Position numbers and translations under genes: made by a program. From NCBI RefSeq assembly GCF_036226925.1, contig NZ_CP109031.1:3596001-3660000 (forward strand): a stretch of DNA of 64,000 nt. Direction: 5' to 3'. Under the pieces are notes generated by a model, which saw nothing but the letters and a program-made list of their open reading frames with translations, ran no database searches and had not been told where the DNA came from. Below, piece after piece: positions 27,930 to 37,455 of the stretch (positions are counted from its first letter, which is position 1; each line of letters starts with the position of its first letter). Source of the DNA: Streptomyces sp. NBC_00659 (lineage in GTDB: Bacteria > Actinomycetota > Actinomycetes > Streptomycetales > Streptomycetaceae).

Positions 27930-28939
27930 CGTCGACGGAGACCGGTGCCGGGACGGCCGCCGGGTCCGGACCCGCGGGCCTCGTGCTGGCCATCGACGCG
28001 GGGAACAGCAAGACCGACGTCGCCGTGGTGGCACCGGACGGCACGGTGACGGGCACCGCGCGCGGGGGTGGGTTCCGGCCCCCGGCGGTCGGCGTCGAGA
28101 CGGCGGTGGACGCGGTCGCCGACGCCGTGCGGCGGGCGTTCGCCGAGGCGGGCGTCACCTCCGTCCGCCATGTCTCCGCCTGCCTCGCCAACGCCGATCT
28201 GCCGGTGGAGGAGGAGCAGTTGGCGGCCGCGCTGCACGCGCGCGCGTGGGGCGCCGGGGTGGAGGTGCGCAACGACACCTTCGCGGTCCTGCGGGCCGGG
28301 ATCGCCGAACCGCGCGGTGTCGCCGTGGTCTGCGGGGCCGGCATCAACTGTGTCGGCATGCGGCCCGACGGCCGCACCGCCCGCTTCCCCGCCATCGGCC
28401 GCATCTCCGGCGACTGGGGCGGCGGCTGGGGCCTGGCGGAGGAGGCCCTGTGGCACGCGGCACGGGCCGAGGACGGCCGCGGCGGGGACACCGCCCTGGC
28501 CCGCACCCTGCCCGCGCACTTCGGCCTGGACTCCATGCACGCGCTCATCGCGGCGCTGCACCTGGAGCACATCCCGAACGCGCGGCGCCACGAGCTGACC
28601 CCGGTCCTGTTCGCCACGGCCGCGGACGGCGACCCGGTGGCCCGCGGACTCGTCGACCGGCTCGCGGACGAGGTGGCCGCGATGGCGACCGTGGCCCTGA
28701 CACGCCTCGGACTGCTCGCCGAGGAGACCCCGGTCCTCCTCGGCGGCAGCATCCTCGCCGCCCGCCATCCCCTGCTCGACGACCGCGTCCACGAGATCCT
28801 GGCCGTCCGCGCGCCCAAGGCGGTCCCCCGGGTGGTCACCGCCCCGCCGGTCCTGGGCGCGGCACTCCTTGGCCTGGACCACGTACGGGCCACGGGCGAG
28901 ATCCACGCGCGCGTACGGGCGTTCTACGAACGGGGCTGA
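27926..28939 (+). CDS. csnK: Amino-sugar kinase (BadF/BadG/BcrA/BcrD ATPase family, N-acetylglucosamine-kinase-like)
   Basis: 337 residues. The ASKHA phosphate-1 motif AIDAGNSKTDVAVVAPDG is near the N-terminus, and VVCGAGINCVGM, GRISGDWGGGWGLAEEALW and the adenosine-motif region LLGGSILAARHP follow. This group includes glucosamine and N-acetylglucosamine kinases. The ATG at 27926 overlaps the GH4 stop (ATGA); a GTG two codons upstream is an alternative. It is the last gene of the operon and would supply the 6-phosphate needed for glycolytic entry. Confidence 0.88.
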   Translation: MTSTETGAGTAAGSGPAGLVLAIDAGNSKTDVAVVAPDGTVTGTARGGGFRPPAVGVETAVDAVADAVRRAFAEAGVTSVRHVSACLANADLPVEEEQLAAALHARAWGAGVEVRNDTFAVLRAGIAEPRGVAVVCGAGINCVGMRPDGRTARFPAIGRISGDWGGGWGLAEEALWHAARAEDGRGGDTALARTLPAHFGLDSMHALIAALHLEHIPNARRHELTPVLFATAADGDPVARGLVDRLADEVAAMATVALTRLGLLAEETPVLLGGSILAARHPLLDDRVHEILAVRAPKAVPRVVTAPPVLGAALLGLDHVRATGEIHARVRAFYERG

Positions 28940-29216
28940 GGAGGTCCTCGGGGCAGGCGGCGCCCAGCGCACCGGGACCGTCCATGACCTGGAGCGAAGG
29001 GGCGGGAACCAAACGGATCCGGAACACGTGTTCATGAGAAGGGGGGTGGCACGGGGGAATCGTGCTGCGCCGTGATCCGAACAAGATCCAGGCAAGGCCT
29101 GTGCGGATGCCGGTACGGGCGGCGATACTTGCCGCCGTGCACGTACACCGGCCGGCCGCGCCCACCGTGTTCCGCGGTGAGCGCGACCGAGCGGATGACC
29201 ATGGGGGAGGTCGACA

Positions 29217-30707
29217 GTGACACACCCGCCGAAGGGCAGCGCGGCGCCACCGGGGCAGGGCACGCCCACGATGCCGGCCGTGCCGGCACAGTCCGGATCT
29301 CCCCGGCCGCCGGGCGGATCCCCCATGCCCCGGGGCGGGTTCGGGGCCCCGCGGAACGCTCCCCCGGCTCCCGGCGCGGCACCGCGGCGCACGGCGTGGG
29401 CCGAGGGTGTGGACCGGCTGCGCGCCGCGGCGACGACGGAGCCGGGGCGGCTGCGGATCATCGGCGCCGTCCTCGCCCTGCTGGTCATCGCGTTCGGCGC
29501 GGTCACCGCCTGGCAGATGACGGAGCGTTCGGCCGCCGCGGACAACGTGCTGCACAGCAGCCAGCCGCTGAGCGCGAGCGCCGCCGACATCTACCGCTCG
29601 CTCGCCGACGCCAACACCACCGCCTCCAGCGGCTTCCTGGCGGGCGGTCAGGAGACACAGGACACCCGCGACCGGTACGAGCGGGACATCAGGACGGCGG
29701 CCGCGAAGCTGATCACCGCGGCCAACAGCTCCGAGCCGGGCTCGCCCTCGGCCGGGACCATCTCCCAGCTCAACGAACTGCTGCCCGAGTACAAGGGCCT
29801 GATCGAGCGGGCCCGCGCCAACAACCGGCAGGGCTACCCGCTGGGCGGCGCGTATCTGCGGTACGCGAACGAGAAGATGCAGCACGAGATGCTCCCGAAG
29901 GCCGAGCAGCTCTACAACCGGGAGAACCAGCGGCTGAGCGCCGACTACGCCGACGCCAAGCCCTACCCGTGGGCCGCGATCGCGCTCGGAGTCGTCGCGC
30001 TCGGCGCCCTCGCCTGGGCCCAGCGGCGCAACTACCACCGTACGAACCGGGTGCTGAACCAGGGCATGGCCGCCGCCACCGCGGCGTCGCTGGCCGTGCT
30101 TCTGTGGCTCACCGTCGGCCACACGGTAGCCCGGTCCGGGCTGAACGAGTCCTACGACCACGGGGTCCGTTCCCTGAACGTGCTGCACAGTGCCCAGATC
30201 GCGTCCCTGAAGGCCCGCGGCAACGAGAACCTCACCCTGGTCAGCCGGGGCGCCGAGACCAAGACCCTGCCCGACAAGACGAGTGTCGACCTGTACGACT
30301 ACGACTTCGACCGGGACATGAAGACGCTCACGAAGGGCCTCGCCGAGGCGGCGGACCTCGCGAACGACCGGTCGGGCGAGCAGCCCGTACAGGTCGCGAC
30401 CGCCAGCATGAAGGTCTGGGTGCAGCGTCACGCGGAAGCCCGTAAGGCCGACAACAACGGCGAGTACCAGCTCGCGCTGGACCGGGTCATCGGTTCCGCC
30501 GACAAGAAGCCCACGGGTGAGTGCTTCGACGCCGTCGACACGAACCTGAAGGACGCGCTGACGCACGAGGAGAGCGAGTTCCAGCGGGCGGCGAACGACG
30601 GCCTCGGCGCCATGACCGGCCTCCCGGTCGGCGCCGCCGTCCTCGCCGTGCTGGCCGGCGCGGGCGCGGTGCTCGGCATCGGCCGCAGGCTTTCGGAGTA
30701 CCGGTGA
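29217..30707 (+). CDS. glnX: Four-TM membrane sensor, GlnX-like
   Basis: 496 residues. A Pro/Gly-rich cytoplasmic N-terminus (~1-75) is followed by TM1 (~80-100), an outer helical domain of ~150 residues rich in Ala/Asn/Glu, TM2 (~251-268), a short Arg-rich inner loop, TM3 (~284-302), a second outer helical domain of ~160 residues, and TM4 near the C-terminus (VGAAVLAVLAGAGAVLGIG). The tandem helical outer domains resemble bacterial chemosensor modules. No sequence-level enzyme motif is present. It precedes a GlnH-like binding protein and a PknG-like kinase, the order of mycobacterial glnX-glnH-pknG, where GlnX relays amino-acid binding across the membrane. The symbol rests on this order. Confidence 0.8.
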   Translation: MTHPPKGSAAPPGQGTPTMPAVPAQSGSPRPPGGSPMPRGGFGAPRNAPPAPGAAPRRTAWAEGVDRLRAAATTEPGRLRIIGAVLALLVIAFGAVTAWQMTERSAAADNVLHSSQPLSASAADIYRSLADANTTASSGFLAGGQETQDTRDRYERDIRTAAAKLITAANSSEPGSPSAGTISQLNELLPEYKGLIERARANNRQGYPLGGAYLRYANEKMQHEMLPKAEQLYNRENQRLSADYADAKPYPWAAIALGVVALGALAWAQRRNYHRTNRVLNQGMAAATAASLAVLLWLTVGHTVARSGLNESYDHGVRSLNVLHSAQIASLKARGNENLTLVSRGAETKTLPDKTSVDLYDYDFDRDMKTLTKGLAEAADLANDRSGEQPVQVATASMKVWVQRHAEARKADNNGEYQLALDRVIGSADKKPTGECFDAVDTNLKDALTHEESEFQRAANDGLGAMTGLPVGAAVLAVLAGAGAVLGIGRRLSEYR

Positions 30708-30721
30708 GAGGGGGAGCGGCG

Positions 30722-31750
30722 ATGATCGCACGACGTCTGAGGGCGAGCCTGAAGGGCTGGGGCGGCGTGGGCGCGATGGCGCTCGCCTGTGCGACAGCCC
30801 TGGTCTTCGCTCTGCTGCTGCCCGACTCCGCGCTCGGGGACGGCGGCACGGGTGTCGGCGGGCAGGGCGTGGCCCGTGGCACGCAGGCCAAGGCCCCCGA
30901 ATGCACCGACCCGCAGAACCTGAGCCCGGCCCCGTCGAGCGCGGACGGGCCGACGATCGACGCCATCAAGAACCGCAAGGACCGGCGGCTGATCGTCGGC
31001 GTCGACCAGAACAGCTACCACTGGGGCTACCGCGACCCGAACAACCCGGAGGCCGGCAGCAACCTGGAGGGCTTCGACATCGACCTGGTCCACGCGATCG
31101 CCAAGAACATCCTGGGCGACCCCGACGCCGTCCAGTTCCGGGCGATTCCGACCAGCCAGCGCATCCCCGCGATCCAGGGCGGCAAGGTCGACATGGTCGT
31201 GCGCACCATGACGATCACCTGCAAGCGGCTCGATCAGGTCGCGTTCTCCGCGCCCTACTTCAAGACCGGTCAGCAGGTGCTCGCCCCGGTGAGCTCCGAC
31301 GTCACCGGGTACGACAAGAGCCTCGCCGGCAAGAGGATCTGCTCGGCCTCGGGGTCCACCGCGAACGAGCGCCTGACGGCGGACCGGGCCCACGGCGGGC
31401 TCGTCTCCTCCGCCGTCGTCAGCCCTCCCGTGCCCAACCAGCTCGACTGCCTGGTGCGTCTCCAGCTCGGCGAGGCCGACGCGGTGGTGACGGACGGCGC
31501 GCTCGCGGCGAGCCAGGCCGCCCAGGACCCCTCGGTCGAGCTCAAGGGCGGCACCTTCACCACCGAGTTCTACGGCGTGGCGATGAAGAAGGGTTCGGAC
31601 GACGACCTGGTACGCCGGGTCAACCAGGTCCTCGCCGACTACCGCAAGGACGGCTGGCGGCAGTCGTACGACAAATGGCTCGCCCCGACCCTCGGGCCCG
31701 ACTCCCCCTCGGAGAACCCGCCCGTTGCCCAGTACAGGCAAGCGACCTGA
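30722..31750 (+). CDS. glnH: Glutamate/aspartate-type substrate-binding protein, GlnH-like
   Basis: 342 residues. A hydrophobic N-terminal segment (GAMALACATALVFALLLP) anchors or exports it; the lipobox-like LAC is imperfect, so lipidation is uncertain. The family 3 solute-binding fold is clear: LIVGVDQNSYHWGY, LEGFDIDLVHAIAKN, GKVDMVVRTMTITCKR, and VVTDGALAASQAA. The ATG at 30722 after GGGGGAG is preferred to a GTG overlapping the previous stop. No glutamate permease or ATPase gene is adjacent, so it is more likely a sensor subunit for the preceding membrane protein than a transporter part. Confidence 0.88.
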   Translation: MIARRLRASLKGWGGVGAMALACATALVFALLLPDSALGDGGTGVGGQGVARGTQAKAPECTDPQNLSPAPSSADGPTIDAIKNRKDRRLIVGVDQNSYHWGYRDPNNPEAGSNLEGFDIDLVHAIAKNILGDPDAVQFRAIPTSQRIPAIQGGKVDMVVRTMTITCKRLDQVAFSAPYFKTGQQVLAPVSSDVTGYDKSLAGKRICSASGSTANERLTADRAHGGLVSSAVVSPPVPNQLDCLVRLQLGEADAVVTDGALAASQAAQDPSVELKGGTFTTEFYGVAMKKGSDDDLVRRVNQVLADYRKDGWRQSYDKWLAPTLGPDSPSENPPVAQYRQAT

Positions 31751-31819
31751 TACGACTGGAGAGTTACCCGGCCGCACCTACCGAGCCGCCGGGAACCGCA
31801 CGAGAACGAGAGGTGATCG

Positions 31820-33154
31820 ATGGGCGTCACGGGACCCCCCGGGCCGGTGATGGACCGGGACGAGGCGGACCGTGCGCTGGCGCGCCTCGGCGCGGAGCAC
31901 GAGGCCATCGAGACCTCGCTCCTCGCCCTTCAGGACCACGCGGGCCGCAGACTCCTGGAAGGCGCCGAACTCACCGGCTCGACCAAGGAGCGCTGGGCGG
32001 TCGCGGAGGCGTCGATCACCTTGCTGTGGGCGTACTTCGACGCCTACGCGGACGCGCTGCGCTCCGCGCGCGAGATCCGCTCCCGCAGACGCTGGTCCAG
32101 CCGTGAGGACCTGGTCGAACTGACCGAGCTGCTGCGCGGTTCGGGCATCACGGTCGCCGGTTCGGCCACGGCCACCGCGAACGCGCCGACCCTGGCCGGC
32201 ACCGGCAAGCTCAGCGAGCGGTTCTCGCTGGCCGCCCTGGTGGACCGGATGAACGAGCTGTACGCGGCCTCGCTCGACATGGTCGTGACCGCGGACGCCG
32301 TGTGGTCCGCGCTGCCCGCCCGGATAGATTTACTGGCCGCTGAGCTCCAGCGCACCCGCGCGCTCGCGCACTCCGTGGGCGTGCGTCCCGGCGAGCACCC
32401 CTCGGGCGACGACCTGGAGCGGATCACCCGGACCCTGACCGCCCTGCGCGAGCGTGTGGTCTCCGACCCGCTCGGCTTCTGGGTTCCCGCGCAGGGGAGT
32501 TCGGCCCCGGGCGGCGGCCGCCCGGACACCACGGTGTACGACCGGGAGGCGCGCGCCCTGGAGGAGGTGCGCCGGGAGATCGACGCGGTGCTCACCGTGC
32601 GGCAGGACGCGGAGGCGCGGCTGGTGAAGCTGCGGGACGTGCTCAGCCGCGCGGACCGCACGCTCGCCGAGGCGCGCAGTGCCCGCGGCGAGGTCCTCGC
32701 GAAGATCGCCGCGTCCGAGGTGCCGGCCGTCAGCGGCCCGCCGACGGCGTTGCAGGAGCAGCTGGCGACGGCCGCGGAGTACCGCAGGCACGCGCAGTGG
32801 CACCGCCTCTCGCCGCTCCTGGAGGCGCTGGAGGAGAAGGCGGAGGACGAACTCCTGCGTGCCCGCGAGTCGTTGACGGCGGTCACCCAGCCGCTGGCGA
32901 TCCGTGCGGAGCTGCGCGGCCGCCTCGACGCGTACAAGGCGAAGGTCGCCCGGCACGGCTTCGCCGAGGACCCGTTCCTGGTGGAGCGCTACGACGCGGC
33001 CCGGCGCATGCTGTGGAGCGCCCCCTGTGATCTGCGGGTGGCGGAGGAGGCGGTGCTGCGCTATCAGCGGGCGGCGGCCGAGCTGCTGAGCCCGCAGGTG
33101 CCCGAGCGGAGCGGGCCCGAGGACCGTGCGGACCGGAGGGGGCCCGACGCGTGA
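31820..33154 (+). CDS. Coiled-coil protein of the PknG locus, unknown function
   Basis: 444 residues, no recognised catalytic domain. It is almost entirely helical and charged, with long heptad-like stretches (EVRREIDAVLTVRQDAEARLVKLRD, then DRTLAEARSARGEVLAKI) and no membrane segment. The ATG at 31820 follows GAGAGGTG. Its stop overlaps the GTG of the kinase gene (GTGA at 33151), so the two proteins are made together. A scaffold or adaptor between sensor and kinase would fit, but that is inference from position. Confidence 0.8.
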   Translation: MGVTGPPGPVMDRDEADRALARLGAEHEAIETSLLALQDHAGRRLLEGAELTGSTKERWAVAEASITLLWAYFDAYADALRSAREIRSRRRWSSREDLVELTELLRGSGITVAGSATATANAPTLAGTGKLSERFSLAALVDRMNELYAASLDMVVTADAVWSALPARIDLLAAELQRTRALAHSVGVRPGEHPSGDDLERITRTLTALRERVVSDPLGFWVPAQGSSAPGGGRPDTTVYDREARALEEVRREIDAVLTVRQDAEARLVKLRDVLSRADRTLAEARSARGEVLAKIAASEVPAVSGPPTALQEQLATAAEYRRHAQWHRLSPLLEALEEKAEDELLRARESLTAVTQPLAIRAELRGRLDAYKAKVARHGFAEDPFLVERYDAARRMLWSAPCDLRVAEEAVLRYQRAAAELLSPQVPERSGPEDRADRRGPDA

Positions 33155-35913
33155 GCGTTGAAGGGGATGCGGGTGTGAGCGAGCAGCCGGTGAGTGAGCG
33201 GAACACGTGCGGTCGGCCCGGTTGCGAGGGGTCGTACGAGGACATGGGAGGCGGCGAGCTGTACTGCGACACGTGCGGCCTCGCCCCGGCCGTACCGGCG
33301 CCGGGACCTGGTGCGGGCGAACAGCCGGCGGGTGAGCCGCTCACGTGCGATCGGCCCGGTTGTGAAGGGTCCTACGAGGACATGGGAGGCGGCGAGCTGT
33401 ACTGCGACACGTGCGGCCTCGCCCCGGCCGTACGGGCGCCGGGGTCCTCCCGGTCCGGGAGCGGCCCGCGAGCCGGTGCCGGAGCGGCGGGTCCGGCGTC
33501 GTCCGGCGCCCTCGGGGGCGGCCGCGGTTCGCGTGGCTCCGACAGCGCCGGCGTGCGCGGCGGCTCACCCTCCAGCTCGCGTACGTCGTCACGTACGTCG
33601 CGCTCCTCGCAGTCGCGGCGCTCGGTCTCCGGCCGCCTGTCGCGGTCGCTGTCGGGCCGCTCGACGGGCCGTTCGGTGTCGGTGCGCAGCTCCGGCTCGG
33701 CGGCGTCCTCCTCCGGGCGGGGCCGCCTCGGCGCCGGGCTCGTCGAGGTCCCCGGGGTGCCGCGGCCCGACCCGCGCGGGATGGTCCTGGAGAACCCGGA
33801 GGTGCCCGAGCGCAAACGGTTCTGTTCGCGCTCCGACTGCGGTGCGCCGGTGGGGCGTTCGCGCGGCGAGGTGCCCGGCCGCACCGAGGGGTTCTGCACG
33901 AAGTGCGGCCACCCGTACTCGTTCGTGCCGAAGCTGCGCACCGGTGACATCGTGCACGGCCAGTACGAGGTGATGGGCTGTCTGGCGCACGGCGGGCTCG
34001 GCTGGGTGTACCTCGCCGTCGACCGCGCGGTGTCCGACCGGTGGGTGGTCCTGAAGGGTCTGCTCGACACGGGCGACCAGGACGCGATGGCGGCCGCGAT
34101 CTCCGAGCGGCGCTTCCTCGCGGAGATCGAGCACGCCAACATCGTGCGGATCTACAACTTCGTCGAGCACCTCGACCAGCGCACGGGTTCGCTGGACGGG
34201 TACATCGTCATGGAGTACGTGGGCGGCAAGTCGCTCAAGGAGCTCGCCAACGGGCGCCGCACGGCGGACGGCAAGCGCGATCCGCTCCCGGTGGAGCAGG
34301 CCTGCGCGTACGGCATCGAGGCCCTGGAGGCCCTCGGCCATCTGCACAGCCGCAACCTGCTGTACTGCGACTTCAAGGTCGACAACGCGATCCAGACCGA
34401 GGACCAGCTCAAGCTGATCGACATGGGCGCGGTGCGCAGGATGGACGACGACGAGTCGGCCATCTACGGCACCGTGGGCTACCAGGCCCCCGAGGTCGCC
34501 GAGGTGGGCCCCTCGGTCGCCTCCGACCTCTACACGGTCGCCCGGACGCTCGCCGTCCTCGCCTTCGACTTCCAGGGCTACACGAACGTCTTCGTGGACT
34601 CCCTGCCCGACCCGGACAACATCGAGGTCTTCCGTCAGTACGAGTCGTTCTACCGGCTTCTCGTCCGGGCCACCGACCCCGACCCGGCCCGCCGTTTCGC
34701 CTCGGCGCAGGAGATGTCCGAGCAGCTGACGGGCGTGCTGCGCGAGGTGGTCTCGCTCCAGACGGGGCGTGCGCGTCCGGCGCTGTCGACCCTGTTCGGG
34801 CCGGAGACCAGGGTCACCGACACCGAGCTGTTCGGGAAGGCAGCCGAGGACGTGTCGCGGCTGGGGGCCCGCGTGGTCCCCGTACGGGCGAGGAAGGGCG
34901 CGGCCGCGCTGCCCGCGGGGACGAACGGGACCGGGCCGCTGCCGCCCGGTCCGCCGTCCTCCGCCACCCTGGTCAGGCCCGTCGCGGCGGCGGCCACCGC
35001 GCTCGCCCTGCCCGTGCCGCGGGTGGACCCGGGCGACCCGAACGCCGGTTTCCTCGCGGGGCTCATCGCGTCCGCGCCCGCGGAGCTGATCGCCGCGCTG
35101 CGGGCGGCACCGGCCGCCTCCACGGAGCTGCGGCTGCGGGAGCTGCGGGCCCGCCTGGAGATGGGCGAAACGAACGAGGCCGGCTCGGCCGTCGACGCGC
35201 TGGAGGCCGATCACCCGGACGACTGGCGGGTGGTCTGGTACCGCGGCGTCACGGCACTGGCGAGCGGCGAGAACGAGATCGCGGCGCTGTCCTTCGACGC
35301 GGTCTACGACGCCTTCCCCGGTGAGCCCGCGCCCAAGCTGGCCCTCGGCGTGTGCGCGGAGGTGCTCGGCCAGCTCGACAACGCCGCCGAGTACTACCGG
35401 CTGGTGTGGACGACCGACCCCAGCTATGTGAGCGCGGCGTTCGGGCTGGCCAGGGTGCAGCTCGCGGCGGGGGACCGCCGTGGTGCCGTACGTACCCTGG
35501 AATCCGTGCCGGAGTCGTCGATCCACTACACGGCGGCCCGGGTCGCCGCCGTGCGGGCGCGGCTGCGGCAGCGGCCGGTCACGGAGACGGCGGCGCCGCT
35601 CCTGGACGATCTGACGGCGGCGGCCGGGCAGGTGGAGGCGCTCGACGGCTTCGGTCTGGACGCGGTGCGGCGCGAGCAGTTGTCGACGGAGGTCCTCGGC
35701 TGCGCGCTGGACTGGGTACTCTCCGGTAGCCAGGGTTCCGCTCCGGCTTCCGGACGCGGAACCGCGCTGCTCGGCAGCGAGTTGGACGAACGTGGCCTCC
35801 GTTTCGGCCTCGAACGTTCGTACCGGACGCTGGCCCGGCTCGCGCGGGGCGGCGAGGAAAGGATCGACCTGGTGGAACGCGCAAACCGTTACCGCCCCCG
35901 GACGTGGGTGTGA
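33151..35913 (+). CDS. pknG: PknG-like serine/threonine protein kinase with duplicated zinc motif and TPR domain
   Basis: 920 residues; M. tuberculosis PknG is ~750. The N-terminus has two near-identical zinc motifs, C20/C25/C39/C42 and C66/C71/C85/C88, then a Ser/Arg linker, then a rubredoxin-like CxxxxC...CTKCG motif (~225-257). The kinase domain starts near residue 270: G-loop AHGGLGWVYLAV, Lys in WVVLKGL (~300), catalytic loop YCDFKVDN (~405-412, no HRD arginine, as in PknG), LIDMGAV in place of DFG, and GYQAPE. A TPR-like helical C-terminus follows (~650-900). PknG phosphorylates an FHA protein in response to amino acids; an FHA gene lies downstream here. Confidence 0.93.
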   Translation: MSVEGDAGVSEQPVSERNTCGRPGCEGSYEDMGGGELYCDTCGLAPAVPAPGPGAGEQPAGEPLTCDRPGCEGSYEDMGGGELYCDTCGLAPAVRAPGSSRSGSGPRAGAGAAGPASSGALGGGRGSRGSDSAGVRGGSPSSSRTSSRTSRSSQSRRSVSGRLSRSLSGRSTGRSVSVRSSGSAASSSGRGRLGAGLVEVPGVPRPDPRGMVLENPEVPERKRFCSRSDCGAPVGRSRGEVPGRTEGFCTKCGHPYSFVPKLRTGDIVHGQYEVMGCLAHGGLGWVYLAVDRAVSDRWVVLKGLLDTGDQDAMAAAISERRFLAEIEHANIVRIYNFVEHLDQRTGSLDGYIVMEYVGGKSLKELANGRRTADGKRDPLPVEQACAYGIEALEALGHLHSRNLLYCDFKVDNAIQTEDQLKLIDMGAVRRMDDDESAIYGTVGYQAPEVAEVGPSVASDLYTVARTLAVLAFDFQGYTNVFVDSLPDPDNIEVFRQYESFYRLLVRATDPDPARRFASAQEMSEQLTGVLREVVSLQTGRARPALSTLFGPETRVTDTELFGKAAEDVSRLGARVVPVRARKGAAALPAGTNGTGPLPPGPPSSATLVRPVAAAATALALPVPRVDPGDPNAGFLAGLIASAPAELIAALRAAPAASTELRLRELRARLEMGETNEAGSAVDALEADHPDDWRVVWYRGVTALASGENEIAALSFDAVYDAFPGEPAPKLALGVCAEVLGQLDNAAEYYRLVWTTDPSYVSAAFGLARVQLAAGDRRGAVRTLESVPESSIHYTAARVAAVRARLRQRPVTETAAPLLDDLTAAAGQVEALDGFGLDAVRREQLSTEVLGCALDWVLSGSQGSAPASGRGTALLGSELDERGLRFGLERSYRTLARLARGGEERIDLVERANRYRPRTWV

Positions 35914-35916
35914 TTG

Positions 35917-37356
35917 ATGTCCCAGATGCCCCAGCCGACGGCCCTTTCGCGGTGCCCCAGTTGCGAGGAGCCGCTGGACGCGGCTGACCGTTTCTGCGGT
36001 GCCTGCGGCTACGACCTGTCGACGGTGTCCGCACCGCCGCGGGATCACCCCACGATCGCCATGAACGGCACATCGGCCGGCCCACCGCCGGCCGCCCCGT
36101 CCATGGACTGGCCCCTGGCACACGAGGCCGGCGGCACGGACACGCCCGCGCCGGTCCACCGCGCCGCCGACATCCCGGGCACCGATTCGGGTGGTTCCGA
36201 ACTGCCGCATCCGGAGCACCCCGAGCACCCCGAAAACTCCGAGCACTCCGAGCACCCCGAGGGGGATCCGGCGGCCGTCCGGCCGGCCGGAGCCAAGCGG
36301 CCCGCCGGGCAGCCCTCGGGCGTACGGTTCGACCGGCCGTCGGAGCCCGACGAGTACCCGCTCGCCCCTCCGGCCGACGGCCCGGAACGCGAGGTGCCCG
36401 CCGATCCCCGGACCGGCGACCTCCCGGTTCCCCCCGCGGGCGCCAAGCTGTGTGTGGCCTGCCGTTCGGGCCAGGTGGACACCGACGGCTACTGCGAGCA
36501 CTGCGGGCACGCGCAGCCACGGGAACGGGACCACATGGAACAGGAGTTGGGCGCGGTCGCCGCGGTCAGCGACCGGGGTCTGCGCCACCACCGCAACGAG
36601 GACGCGTTCGCGATCTCCTCGACCGCGCTGCCCGACGGCTCCCCCGTGGTCGTCGCGATCGTCTGCGACGGGGTCTCCTCCGCGACCCGCCCCGACGAGG
36701 CCTCGCTCGCCGCCTCCCACGCGGCGAACGAGTCGCTCCTCGCGGCCCTTCCGCTGGGAACGCATCCGCAGCAGGCCATGCACGAGGCGATCGTCGCCGC
36801 CTCGGAGGCGGTCAACGCGCTGGCCAGCCCGTCCACCGCACAGGGCGAGCACGCACCGCACGTGAACGCGCCCGCCTGCACCATCGTCGGCGCCCTCGTG
36901 ACGTCCTCCCTGCTGATCGTCGGCTGGGTCGGCGACAGCCGGGTCTACTGGATTCCCGTCGACCGCTCCTCACTGCCGGCCCGGCTCACCGAGGACGACT
37001 CGTGGGCCGCGCAGATGGTCGCCGCGGGCCTGATGAACGAGGCGGAGGCGTACGCCGACGAGCGCGCCCACGCGATCACCGGCTGGCTCGGCGCCGACGC
37101 CTACGAACTGGAGCCGCACACCGTCTCGTTCAAGCCGGACCGGCCGGGTGTGGTCGTGGTGTGCACCGACGGACTGTGGAACTACGCGGAGTCGGCGGAG
37201 GAGATGGCCGAGGCCGTTCCCCTCGACGCCGCCGAGAGGCCGCTGCAGAGTGCCCAGGTTCTGGTCGGCCACGCCCTGGACGGCGGGGGCCACGACAACG
37301 TAACAGTGGCCGTCCTGCCGTTCCCCGCCCCCTCCCAGGGGGCAGGATCGGCCTGA
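35917..37356 (+). CDS. PP2C-type Ser/Thr phosphatase with two zinc ribbons
   Basis: 479 residues. ATG at 35917 is used (TTG at 35914 would also be in frame), 3 bp after the kinase stop. An N-terminal zinc ribbon (CPSCEEPLDAADRFCGACG), a ~130-residue Pro/Glu/His-rich linker with repeated PEHPE, and a second ribbon (LCVACRSGQVDTDGYCEHCG) precede the phosphatase. PP2C motifs are in order: RGLRHHRNEDAF (~220), VCDGVSS (~249), WVGDSRVYW (~337), CTDGLWNY (~416) and GGHDNVTVAVL, giving the metal aspartates. No TM segment. It is placed to reverse PknG phosphorylation. Confidence 0.93.
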   Translation: MSQMPQPTALSRCPSCEEPLDAADRFCGACGYDLSTVSAPPRDHPTIAMNGTSAGPPPAAPSMDWPLAHEAGGTDTPAPVHRAADIPGTDSGGSELPHPEHPEHPENSEHSEHPEGDPAAVRPAGAKRPAGQPSGVRFDRPSEPDEYPLAPPADGPEREVPADPRTGDLPVPPAGAKLCVACRSGQVDTDGYCEHCGHAQPRERDHMEQELGAVAAVSDRGLRHHRNEDAFAISSTALPDGSPVVVAIVCDGVSSATRPDEASLAASHAANESLLAALPLGTHPQQAMHEAIVAASEAVNALASPSTAQGEHAPHVNAPACTIVGALVTSSLLIVGWVGDSRVYWIPVDRSSLPARLTEDDSWAAQMVAAGLMNEAEAYADERAHAITGWLGADAYELEPHTVSFKPDRPGVVVVCTDGLWNYAESAEEMAEAVPLDAAERPLQSAQVLVGHALDGGGHDNVTVAVLPFPAPSQGAGSA

Positions 37357-37455
37357 GGCCGCGAACGAACGGGGGCGGCCGCGGACCGGAGGGGACCGGT
37401 CCGCACACAGTCAGCACCTCCGCCGGGGGCGGAGGCCCGAGGGGGACAAAAGGGC

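Noticed and set aside
33589..36861. 1,090-codon leftward frame over the PknG/phosphatase genes
   Set aside because: Antisense to conserved kinase and PP2C motifs; low-complexity Arg/Gly composition.
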